DNA from: Tissierellia bacterium
GTDB taxonomy: Bacteria; Bacillota; Clostridia; Tissierellales; Sedimentibacteraceae
Direction of reading: 5' to 3'
DNA: 54,689 bases
NCBI GenBank assembly: GCA_028709465.1
Contig: JAQVWY010000009.1
Location: 4,046-58,734 of the forward strand
The position numbers and the translations under genes were made by a program. Positions 24,850-32,633 of this stretch are shown here, piece by piece (position 1 is the stretch's first letter; each line of letters opens with the position of its first letter). Below the pieces are notes generated by a model that made no database searches, was not told where the DNA came from, and saw only the letters and a list, made by a program, of their open reading frames with translations.

Positions 24850-26004
24850 ATGAATATAGACGAAATAATACGAAATAGCTTGTTAGAAAATAAGTTCATA
24901 TACGGGGTTTTTACTACTCCTAGGAATAAGGGAGAAAATCCTTATAAAAAAATAGTTGCTAGACCTTTAATTATGAAGAGTGGAAATATTATTCAATTTG
25001 AGAAATTAACTGACACTAAAGCATTTCATAACAATTTGAATTTTGAAGATGCCTTAAGGGAAATTTTAGAGTTAATTAAAAATGAATACAAAAATATTAA
25101 TATCTTCACTTTAGATGCAGATTATCAATTATTAATAAGCAAAAAAGGCAGTATTAAGGTAATAGAAAAAGAACCAACAAAAGAATTAAATATTGAAAAT
25201 CATAATAAGAAAAAGCAGTATATTATAAATGAAAATGAGCCTTGTGAATTCCTAACATTACTTGGTGTTATGAATCAAAAGGGTCAAGTATACGCGAAGA
25301 AATATGATAAGTTTAAACAAATAAATAAATTCCTAGAAATTGTTGATGACTCATTGAAGGATATAAAAATTAATGATGATTTTATGATTATTGATTTTGG
25401 ATGTGGTAAAGCTTATTTGACTTTTGCTCTTTATTATTATTTTAACGAAATAAAAAAAGTAAATGTTAAAATTATTGGATTAGATTTAAAAGATGATGTT
25501 ATTAATTTTTGTAATGAAACTGCTGAAATGTTAAAATTTAATAACCTTAAATTCCAATATGGAGACATAAAGAATTTTAATTATAAATCAAAAATTGATA
25601 TGATTGTTACACTTCATGCTTGCGACAATGCAACTGATGCAGCATTGGTAAAGGCTATAAAATGGAATACTGATATAATATTATCAGTCCCATGTTGCCA
25701 GCATGAATTTTATGATAAAATAGACAATAAATCATTAGAACCAATGCTTAAACATGGTCTTATTAGAGAAAGAATATCATCACTTGTAACAGATTCATTA
25801 AGGGGTTTGTTTTTAGAAACAAAGGGATATAAAGTTCAATTGTTAGAATTTATATCTTTGGAACATACTCCTAAAAACATATTAATTCGAGCAATAAAAA
25901 TTAATAAAGATAAAGATAAAGCATTAAAACAATATGATGAATTTAAAAAAATTTGGAACTTGCAAGATATATTTATAGAAGAATATTATAACAGTTTAAA
26001 ATAA
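24850..26004 (+). CDS. SAM-dependent methyltransferase with N-terminal accessory domain
   Basis: This is a 384-residue protein. Residues about 165-340 form a class I methyltransferase: IIDFGCGKAYLTFALYYY is the SAM site, IIGLDLKDDV the acidic loop, and MIVTLHACDNATDAAL and SVPCCQHEF are characteristic of the methyltransferase family related to rRNA/tRNA-modifying enzymes (Methyltransf_25/32 type). The N-terminal 130 residues have no recognised domain. Position between glnS and a THUMP methyltransferase gene favours RNA as a substrate (inference). Confidence 0.75.
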   Translation: MNIDEIIRNSLLENKFIYGVFTTPRNKGENPYKKIVARPLIMKSGNIIQFEKLTDTKAFHNNLNFEDALREILELIKNEYKNINIFTLDADYQLLISKKGSIKVIEKEPTKELNIENHNKKKQYIINENEPCEFLTLLGVMNQKGQVYAKKYDKFKQINKFLEIVDDSLKDIKINDDFMIIDFGCGKAYLTFALYYYFNEIKKVNVKIIGLDLKDDVINFCNETAEMLKFNNLKFQYGDIKNFNYKSKIDMIVTLHACDNATDAALVKAIKWNTDIILSVPCCQHEFYDKIDNKSLEPMLKHGLIRERISSLVTDSLRGLFLETKGYKVQLLEFISLEHTPKNILIRAIKINKDKDKALKQYDEFKKIWNLQDIFIEEYYNSLK

Positions 26005-26011
26005 TTATTAT

Positions 26012-27454
26012 ATGAAAGTAGGTGTTAATATACTTACAGAATCTGTTTTTAGTGATCATGATAAAAAATTATTTGAATATATTCTAGATAATATACCTGA
26101 TTCCATTACAATAGTAGATGTTAATTGTAAAGTTATTTTTTTTAATGCAACTGCAGAAGAGTATTACCACATTAAAAGAGAAGATATATTAGGGGAAGAT
26201 GTATTAATATTTTTTCCAGGAGCTATATTACCTAAAGTAATTGAAAATGGAAAATCTTATTTTAACATCTATAATAGCCCTAGAAGGAACAGTTATGTGG
26301 TTTTAAGCGCTGTACCTTTATATGATAAGGAAGGGAATATTATAGGTGCACTAGCGAGAGACCGTGATATAACAGAAATCGTTAAAATCAGTGATTTATT
26401 GAACAAAACTCAACTTAGTTTATTACAACTGGAGCAAGAATACTCTAAAATTTCTTCTTTAGGTGAATCATATTTCAGTAAAATTATAAGTAACAATGCT
26501 TCTTTTATTCAAGTTATTAATTTATGTAAAAACATATCCAAAACTCCTTTGAATATTCTTTTGAGGGGAGAAAGTGGGACAGGTAAGGAATTATTTGCTA
26601 AGGCCATACATTATGAAAGTGGTAGAAAGGGTAAGTTTATACCAATTAATTGCAGTGCCATACCATCTGAACTCTTTGAAAGTGAACTATTTGGATATGA
26701 ACCAGGCGCTTTTACTGGAGCCAAAATAGAGGGTAGGATTGGTAAATTTGAGGAAGCTGAAGGGGGAACATTATTTTTAGATGAAATAGGTGATATGCCT
26801 ATGGGACTTCAACCAAAGCTTCTTAGAATATTAGAAGATGGTGAAGTAATAAGAATTGGTGGTCATAAACCTAAAAAAATTGATGTTAGAATTGTTTCAG
26901 CAACCAATAAGGATATAAGAGAACTTATTCATGAAAATAAATTTAGGCAAGATTTATATTATAGATTGGATGTTTTCCAAGTAAATATTCCACCATTGAG
27001 AGAAAGAAAAGGGGATATTATACTTTTAGCAAATAAGTTTTTACAGGAATTTTGTATGGAACAAGGTATAAATATAATTGAAATTCCACAAGATATTCTT
27101 AATGTATTTTATGCTCACTCTTGGGATGGAAATGTTAGAGAATTAAGAAATGTGATTCAAAGATCGGTAATATTAGCAGCTCAAGCACGTAATGATAAAA
27201 TTGAAAAAAGTTATTTGCCAAGCTATATGAGAAATATAGAATTAAAGAAATCCACAAATAACATTAGTGTGTCAGAAATAAATGAATTAAAATGTGGATT
27301 AGAGGAATATATATCAAATGTTGAAAAAACAATTATTGAAAATTCATTAAAGGAAACAAATTATAATAAATCTGAAACTGCTAAACTATTAAAAATTCCA
27401 AGAGCTACATTATATTATAAAATGGATAAGTATGGAATACCTATAGATGAGTAG
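26012..27454 (+). CDS. PAS-domain sigma-54-dependent transcriptional activator
   Basis: This is a 480-residue enhancer-binding protein. An N-terminal PAS sensor (about residues 20-130) is followed by the AAA+ domain with Walker A GESGTGKE (about 187), the sigma-54 contact loop GAFTGA (about 232) and the DEIGDMP Walker B. A C-terminal Fis-type helix-turn-helix ([20 protein letters not shown]) binds DNA. The ligand and targets are unknown; I found no obvious -24/-12 promoter beside it. The ATG at 26012 lacks a good ribosome-binding site, so the start is uncertain. Confidence 0.9.
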   Translation: MKVGVNILTESVFSDHDKKLFEYILDNIPDSITIVDVNCKVIFFNATAEEYYHIKREDILGEDVLIFFPGAILPKVIENGKSYFNIYNSPRRNSYVVLSAVPLYDKEGNIIGALARDRDITEIVKISDLLNKTQLSLLQLEQEYSKISSLGESYFSKIISNNASFIQVINLCKNISKTPLNILLRGESGTGKELFAKAIHYESGRKGKFIPINCSAIPSELFESELFGYEPGAFTGAKIEGRIGKFEEAEGGTLFLDEIGDMPMGLQPKLLRILEDGEVIRIGGHKPKKIDVRIVSATNKDIRELIHENKFRQDLYYRLDVFQVNIPPLRERKGDIILLANKFLQEFCMEQGINIIEIPQDILNVFYAHSWDGNVRELRNVIQRSVILAAQARNDKIEKSYLPSYMRNIELKKSTNNISVSEINELKCGLEEYISNVEKTIIENSLKETNYNKSETAKLLKIPRATLYYKMDKYGIPIDE

Positions 27455-27491
27455 ATAAATAATAGATAACAGTTGTACTGAAAGGATATGT

Positions 27492-28631
27492 ATGAGTAAA
27501 ATAAAATTAGCTGCAATATCTGCTTTTGGGCTAGAAGCAGTGGTAAAAAGAGAATTACAAGGTTTAGGATATGAAAATGTAAATACAGATAACGGCTGGA
27601 TGTATTTTGATGGGGAAATGGAAGATATTCCAAGAGCAAATATAAACTTAAGATGTGCAGACAGAATAATGCTGATTATGGGGCAATTTGAGGCTTTAAG
27701 TTTTGAAGAGCTTTTTAATTTGACATATGATTTGCCATGGGAAAATTGGATCACAAAAGATGGTAAATTTACAGTTAAGGGTAAGTCATTGAAATCAAAG
27801 TTGTTTAGTGTTCCAGACTGTCAATCAATTGTAAAAAAAGCAATTTCAAAAAAATTATGTGAATATTATGATTTAGAGTGGCTTCCAGAAACAGGAGCAG
27901 AATTTACCGTTCAAATATCTATTAACAAGGATATTGCTACATTATCAATTGATACAACTGGTTCTAGAGAAGGTTTATTTAAAAGAGGATATAGAACTAA
28001 ACATACTGATGCGCCAATAAAAGAAACAATGGCTGCAGCATTAGTATTATTAAGTTATTGGAATAAAGACAGGATTTTATATGACCCTTTGTGCGGTTCA
28101 GGTACTATTGCTATTGAAGCAGCATTAATTGGGAGAAATATTGCCCCTGGTTTAAATAGAACATTTGTATCACAGGATTGGCCTATTGTAAAGGAGGAGT
28201 ATTGGAAGAAAATTAAAGTTGAAGCTAGGAAAAAAATTGATTTTGAATCAGAAATTAAAATATATGCATCAGATATAAGCCAAAAATCAATTAAGATTGC
28301 TGAAGAAAATGCAATCGAAGCAGGTGTGGATGATTGTATAGAATTTTTTGTTAAAGATGTTAATAAAATAGAGAAACCTCCATGTGATTATGGTGTTTTA
28401 ATTACAAATCCTCCATATGGAGACAGAATTGGGAAATTAGAAGATATAGTAAAAATTCATAAAAAATTAGGTGAAGTTTTTGGAAAAGATGAAACTTGGT
28501 CTAATTATGTAATCACTTCAATTGAAGAGTTCGAAAGGCAATTTGGTAAAAAAGCGGATAGAAAAAGAAAATTATTTAATGGAGATTTAAAGGTATATTA
28601 CTATCAGTACTACGGAAAAAGACCAGATTAG
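27492..28631 (+). CDS. THUMP-domain 23S rRNA methyltransferase-like (RlmL N-terminal/YpsC type)
   Basis: This 379-residue protein begins with a ferredoxin-like/THUMP RNA-binding region (about residues 1-160) and continues with a Rossmann methyltransferase: DPLCGSGTIAIEAALIGRNIAPG (about 198-220) and the catalytic NPPYGDR (about 307) for N2-guanine methylation. It corresponds to the N2-G2445 methyltransferase half of RlmL, found as a free-standing YpsC-like protein in Firmicutes. AAAGGA precedes the start. It ends the glnS cluster. Confidence 0.9.
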   Translation: MSKIKLAAISAFGLEAVVKRELQGLGYENVNTDNGWMYFDGEMEDIPRANINLRCADRIMLIMGQFEALSFEELFNLTYDLPWENWITKDGKFTVKGKSLKSKLFSVPDCQSIVKKAISKKLCEYYDLEWLPETGAEFTVQISINKDIATLSIDTTGSREGLFKRGYRTKHTDAPIKETMAAALVLLSYWNKDRILYDPLCGSGTIAIEAALIGRNIAPGLNRTFVSQDWPIVKEEYWKKIKVEARKKIDFESEIKIYASDISQKSIKIAEENAIEAGVDDCIEFFVKDVNKIEKPPCDYGVLITNPPYGDRIGKLEDIVKIHKKLGEVFGKDETWSNYVITSIEEFERQFGKKADRKRKLFNGDLKVYYYQYYGKRPD

Positions 28632-28668
28632 GCATAATAATCCGTTACTCTAAAGGCGTATCAATCAT

Positions 28669-28742
28669 GTCATTCTGAAGGCGCAGCCTGAAGAATCTCG
28701 CTATTACATTTGATGAGATCCTTCACTATTGTTCAAGATGAC
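28669..28742. repeat. Full 74-bp palindromic intergenic element, copy 3
   Basis: This copy runs from GTCATTCTGAA to TTCAAGATGAC; one G-to-A change in the right end slightly weakens the stem. It lies between the THUMP methyltransferase and NUDIX genes. Confidence 0.85.
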
Positions 28743-28870
28743 AATCTATATTAATTTTATATTTATTATAGTTGAAATATCTTTTTATTTATTGTAAACT
28801 GTTAATATAGTTTTATTTAAATTAAATGTTAATATTTAGCTGCAATATTAGCATATAGTGAGGCAGTTAT

Positions 28871-29296
28871 ATGATAAATGAAGTTAGTGCAGGAGGTATT
28901 GTTTTTTTAAAGAATAACATTTTAATGTTAAGAAAATTTAACGGAGATTGGGTTCTTCCTAAAGGCAGAGTTGAAGAAAATGAGACTATAATGGATGCTG
29001 CTATAAGAGAAGTCTATGAAGAAAGTAAAGCAAAGGTAAGCGTAATTAAATATTTAGGTAAAATTAATTATGAATTTAATAGAACTAGCTTTAAAGAAAA
29101 AGTACATATATATAAAGAAGTATATTGGTTCTTAATGAAAGCTAGGAATATGAACTGTATCGCTCAAAAAAATGAAGGCTTTGTAGAAGTGAAATTTCTT
29201 CCTTTTGATAAAACATTAGTATTTGCACGTTATGATGATGAAAGAATAATAATAAAAAAAGCTATAGAAGATATTAAATTTCATTGTTATAATTAA
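28871..29296 (+). CDS. NUDIX hydrolase
   Basis: This 141-residue protein has the Nudix box GRVEENETIMDAAIREVYEE (about residues 37-56), which supplies the metal-binding Glu cluster; the usual Gly two residues after EE is replaced by Lys (EESK). Such enzymes hydrolyse nucleoside diphosphates linked to another moiety; the substrate is not defined. It lies 15 bases upstream of whiA, the position taken by the NUDIX gene yvcI in the B. subtilis whiA cluster, although yvcJ and yvcK are absent here. Confidence 0.9.
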   Translation: MINEVSAGGIVFLKNNILMLRKFNGDWVLPKGRVEENETIMDAAIREVYEESKAKVSVIKYLGKINYEFNRTSFKEKVHIYKEVYWFLMKARNMNCIAQKNEGFVEVKFLPFDKTLVFARYDDERIIIKKAIEDIKFHCYN

Positions 29297-29311
29297 AAAG
29301 GAGAGATAAAG

Positions 29312-30307
29312 ATGACTTTTTCTTCAATAGTTAAAAATGAATTATCAAGAACTGAAATAGGTAATAATTGTTGTGCAAAAGCAGAATTAGCAGCATTAGT
29401 CAGAACTACTGGGTATATTTCTATAAAGGGATTCAATAAAATTGAAATTGAATTATCTACTGAAAATGCTGCAGTGTCAAGACGTATTTTTAAGTTGTTA
29501 AAAATATTGTACAATGCATCTACTGAAGTAATCGTCCAAAAAAGCAATATATTAAAAAAAAGAAATATATATATTATTAAAATTGAAGATGATGTTTTAA
29601 AAAAATTATTGCAAGATACAATGATTATTAAAGGTGAAGAAATAAATTTACTGGACTTTGATTTTAGTGTGCCTTTTGAAATGTTAACAAATGATTGTTG
29701 TAAAAGATCTTATATAAAAGGTTCTTTTATGGGTTGTGGTTCAATCAGTGATCCAGAAAAGTCTTATCATGCAGAATTTGTTAACAATAAAGAAGAACAT
29801 AGTCAAGGATTATGCGAACTCATAAATATATATGGAATTAATGCAAAATCGATATTTAGGAAAAACTATTTTGTTTCTTATATAAAAGAATCTGAACAAA
29901 TTTCGGATTTATTGGCTCTTATGGGTGCGTCAAATTCTGTTTTAAAATTTGAAAACGTTAGGGTTGTTAAAGAAACAAGAAATCGTATTAATCGAGTTAT
30001 AAATTGTGAAACTGCAAACTTAGATAAGATTGTAGATACCTCTATGAGGCAAATAAAGCAAATAAAGGTATTGAAAAAATATAAAGCTATAGATAAGCTT
30101 CCAGATAACTTAAGGGAACTTGCGTACTTAAGACTTAAACATAACAATGCAAGTTTGAAAGAGCTTGGAGAAATGTTAGACCCACCCCTTGGTAAATCAG
30201 GCGTTAATCATAGATTAAAAAAAATAGAAGCAATAGCTGAAGAAATATTAGATCATGAGAAAAGAGGTAAAAAGGATGAGATCACAAAAAATAATATTAA
30301 AGAATAA
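29312..30307 (+). CDS. whiA: WhiA, DNA-binding division/sporulation regulator
   Basis: This 331-residue protein pairs a LAGLIDADG-homing-endonuclease-like N-terminal region (begins MTFSSIVKNELSRTE; CCAKAELAALVRTTGY) with a C-terminal helix-turn-helix (LREL, SLKELGEMLDPPLGKSGVNHR). WhiA controls sporulation genes in actinomycetes and cell division/chromosome segregation in Bacillus. GGAGA precedes the start. Its end overlaps the HPr gene by 32 bases, a coupling common in Firmicutes. Confidence 0.94.
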   Translation: MTFSSIVKNELSRTEIGNNCCAKAELAALVRTTGYISIKGFNKIEIELSTENAAVSRRIFKLLKILYNASTEVIVQKSNILKKRNIYIIKIEDDVLKKLLQDTMIIKGEEINLLDFDFSVPFEMLTNDCCKRSYIKGSFMGCGSISDPEKSYHAEFVNNKEEHSQGLCELINIYGINAKSIFRKNYFVSYIKESEQISDLLALMGASNSVLKFENVRVVKETRNRINRVINCETANLDKIVDTSMRQIKQIKVLKKYKAIDKLPDNLRELAYLRLKHNNASLKELGEMLDPPLGKSGVNHRLKKIEAIAEEILDHEKRGKKDEITKNNIKE

Positions 30308-30542
30308 GATAGGGTTGCATGCTAGACCAGCAGCTATATTTGTAAAAAAGGCTAGAAATTATGACAGCGAAATTATAATAAAAAAAGGATTTCAAGAAGC
30401 AAATGGTAAAAGTATAATAAGCATTATGGCACTTGGTGCTATGAAAGGCGATGAATTAGTAATATTGACAAAAGGTTCAGATGAAGATAAAGCTATTAAT
30501 GAATTATCAGCTTTATTAGAAGCAATGGAAGAAGAAGAGTAA
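30276..30542 (+). CDS. ptsH: HPr-family phosphocarrier protein
   Basis: This protein of about 88 residues carries both regulatory sites: the PTS phosphorylation His in GLHARPAAIFVKKA (about residue 14) and the HPr-kinase Ser in NGKSIISIMAL (about 45). The intact His distinguishes it from Crh, which usually occupies this place after whiA. No EI gene is in the window. The start is ATG 30276 with AAAGAGGTAAAAAGG before it; an in-frame ATG at 30255 lies before that site, so it was rejected. It begins inside the whiA end. Confidence 0.88.
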   Translation: MRSQKIILKNKIGLHARPAAIFVKKARNYDSEIIIKKGFQEANGKSIISIMALGAMKGDELVILTKGSDEDKAINELSALLEAMEEEE

Positions 30543-30591
30543 AAGCTAGAAATTATTGGATATATCATATGACAAAATATAGGAGATTATA

Positions 30592-31335
30592 ATGGAAAAT
30601 AAAATATTAGCGTTAGTTGACGGAAGAGAAGTAAGACAATCTGATTATAATTTATTAATGAATAATTTGGGTAAAAATGCAGCATATTTTCAAGGGGAAC
30701 AAGGAAGAAAAAAGTTAATTGATGAACTTATAATGCATGAATTAATTTATTCAGAAGCACTTGATAATAATTATGAAAATGATCAGGAATTTCTAGTAGT
30801 ATTAAACAATATGAAAAAGTCCTTATTGCAGCAATATGGATTAAGCAAATTAATGAACAGTATAACTGCTTCAGATGAAGAAATAAAAGATTACTATGAA
30901 AGAAATAAAAGTATATATAAAACAAAAGAATCTGTCAGAGCAAGTCACATACTTGTAGACACTAAAGAAAAAGCTGATGAAATATTAGAAGATATTACAG
31001 ACGGCTTAAAATTTGAAGATGCCGCTGCACAATATTCAAGCTGTCCTTCAAAACAAGCAGGCGGAGATCTTGGACAATTCGGTAGAGGTCAAATGGTTAA
31101 AGAATTTGAAGATGCTGTTTTTGCAATGCAAAAAGGGGAAATTAGTGACCCTGTTAAAACACAATTTGGATACCATATAATCAAATTAGTTGACAGCATA
31201 CCTGAAAGAGATTCTTCATTAGAAGAAGTAAAAGAAGAAGTAAGGAAAAAAGTATTAACAGAAAAACAAGATAAAGCATACAACAATAAAAAAGAAGAAC
31301 TAAAGAAATTATATAAAGTAGAAATATTTGAATAA
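30592..31335 (+). CDS. Parvulin-type (PpiC) peptidyl-prolyl isomerase, cytoplasmic
   Basis: This 247-residue protein has an N-terminal SurA-like helical segment (1-105) and a rotamase domain (about 110-205) with VRASHILVDTKEKADEIL, GGDLGQFGRGQMV and VKTQFGYHIIKL. There is no signal peptide or lipobox, unlike PrsA, so it should work in the cytoplasm, probably as a chaperone for folding proteins. AGGAGA precedes the start and a terminator follows, which also separates it from tRNA-Leu. Confidence 0.88.
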   Translation: MENKILALVDGREVRQSDYNLLMNNLGKNAAYFQGEQGRKKLIDELIMHELIYSEALDNNYENDQEFLVVLNNMKKSLLQQYGLSKLMNSITASDEEIKDYYERNKSIYKTKESVRASHILVDTKEKADEILEDITDGLKFEDAAAQYSSCPSKQAGGDLGQFGRGQMVKEFEDAVFAMQKGEISDPVKTQFGYHIIKLVDSIPERDSSLEEVKEEVRKKVLTEKQDKAYNNKKEELKKLYKVEIFE

Positions 31336-31343
31336 AGAAATTT

Positions 31344-31371
31344 TAGGGCGAAAACTTTTTCGCCCTAGTTT
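31344..31371 (+). terminator. Rho-independent terminator after the PpiC gene
   Basis: TAGGGCGAAAA and TTTTCGCCCTA form a GC-capped stem followed by GTTTT. It ends two bases before tRNA-Leu, so the tRNA would be made by read-through or from a promoter I cannot identify. Confidence 0.75.
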
Positions 31372-31372
31372 T

Positions 31373-31454
31373 GCGGATGTGGTGGAATTGGCAGACACGC
31401 ACGGTTCAGGTCCGTGTGGGGCAACCTGTGCAGGTTCAAATCCTGTTATCCGCA
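31373..31454 (+). tRNA. tRNA-Leu, anticodon CAG
   Basis: This 82-base class II tRNA has the acceptor stem GCGGATG/TATCCGC (one G-U pair), D arm TGGAATTGGCAGACACG, anticodon stem-loop CACGG-TTCAGGT-CCGTG with anticodon CAG, a variable arm and the T-loop GGTTCAAATCC. The discriminator is A and CCA is not encoded. It reads CUG, a rare codon here. Confidence 0.95.
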
Positions 31455-31519
31455 TTGAAATTCAATTTAAATTACATTCTTACAATGTATTGGTAACGGA
31501 ACAACGGGGGAATTATTAG

Positions 31520-32614
31520 ATGTTAAAAATGTATATTGCAACTTATGCCATAGATTTTGTTGCTCTTATTTACTTACTGGGATTGTTATGCAATACCAAT
31601 ATGTTGGATAATTCTCGTAAAAAGTCATTTTTATATGGGATCGTTCTTACGTTGATTATTATTCTATCTGAAGCTGTTACGGTACTATACAGTTATGGGA
31701 AACTCAATTCACACATCTTAAATATTTCCTGCAACATTATTGGTTTTGCCTTTGCTCCTATGGTACCTGTTATTTTAACTTCTATATTTGATACAAACAT
31801 CCTTCGAAAACATAAATTGTTATTTATTCCAACATTACTAAATATTATTGCTGCCGTTTTATCACCCTCGTTAAGGATTATATTTTATTTTGATGAATTT
31901 AATCAGTATAATAGAGGAGATTATTTTTTTGTTTTTGTTGCTGTTTACATTATAAATTTATTGATTTTAGTAGTAAATACCATATATACCAGTAAAAAAT
32001 ATCATTACTTTATTACACAAAAAATTATATGTTTGTCTTTTTTTACTGTTGTTGGAACATGTGTTCAGCTTATGTATCCGTCTGTCTATTCTTCATGGCA
32101 TTGCATAACATTATCTCTGTTTCTTTACTTTATTTATATATCAGAATTTGATATTAGTTTTGATGCATTAACTGGTCTTTATAGTCGGGCAACATATGAG
32201 AAAATAGTAACACAGATGTCAATATCAAAGGCATTTTCCGTTATTATTCTTGATATTGATAGCTTTAAAAATATTAACGATACTTACGGCCATGATTATG
32301 GAGATACGGTTATTAAATTAATTGCATCGATTATTAGAGAATCTTTAGATAGAAATTGCACTTGCTTTCGTACTGGTGGAGATGAATTTTTAATTATCTG
32401 CAATGATACAAATGAGCAAAAGATTGAATGTCAACTTAAAAGTATGATTATTGCTCTAAATGAAAAACGCAGGATTGATGATCGACTACCATCAATATCT
32501 TATGGCTACAGCATTTTCCGAGGAGGGAAAAAGCCAGATTTTCAAGAGATTCTTAAAGAAGCCGACGATCAGATGTATTATTTCAAAAAGCTTAATAAGG
32601 TAAAAGATAAATAA
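31520..32614 (+). CDS. Membrane-bound diguanylate cyclase (GGDEF)
   Basis: This is a 364-residue protein with about seven predicted membrane helices (residues 5-210) followed by a GGDEF domain. Substrate motifs are present: ILDIDSFKNINDTYGHDYGD and the active site RTGGDEF near residue 287. The product-inhibition I-site (RxxD five residues before GGDEF) is absent, so the enzyme may not be feedback-inhibited. It should make cyclic di-GMP from GTP. Arginine codons here are often CGN (at least seven), unlike the AGA-dominated neighbours, and it sits next to a tRNA gene, both hinting at acquisition by transfer. GGGGG precedes the start. Confidence 0.9.
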   Translation: MLKMYIATYAIDFVALIYLLGLLCNTNMLDNSRKKSFLYGIVLTLIIILSEAVTVLYSYGKLNSHILNISCNIIGFAFAPMVPVILTSIFDTNILRKHKLLFIPTLLNIIAAVLSPSLRIIFYFDEFNQYNRGDYFFVFVAVYIINLLILVVNTIYTSKKYHYFITQKIICLSFFTVVGTCVQLMYPSVYSSWHCITLSLFLYFIYISEFDISFDALTGLYSRATYEKIVTQMSISKAFSVIILDIDSFKNINDTYGHDYGDTVIKLIASIIRESLDRNCTCFRTGGDEFLIICNDTNEQKIECQLKSMIIALNEKRRIDDRLPSISYGYSIFRGGKKPDFQEILKEADDQMYYFKKLNKVKDK

Positions 32615-32633
32615 CTACTCCTTCAACAACGTA

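Noticed and set aside
27410..27754. Antisense frames opposite the THUMP methyltransferase start
   Set aside because: They lie wholly over strongly supported genes on the other strand and have no ribosome-binding site or recognisable motif.
31328..31519. A 63-residue reading frame through the tRNA-Leu gene
   Set aside because: Its middle part is simply the translation of the tRNA itself, a known false call; there is no ribosome-binding site and the tRNA structure is clear.
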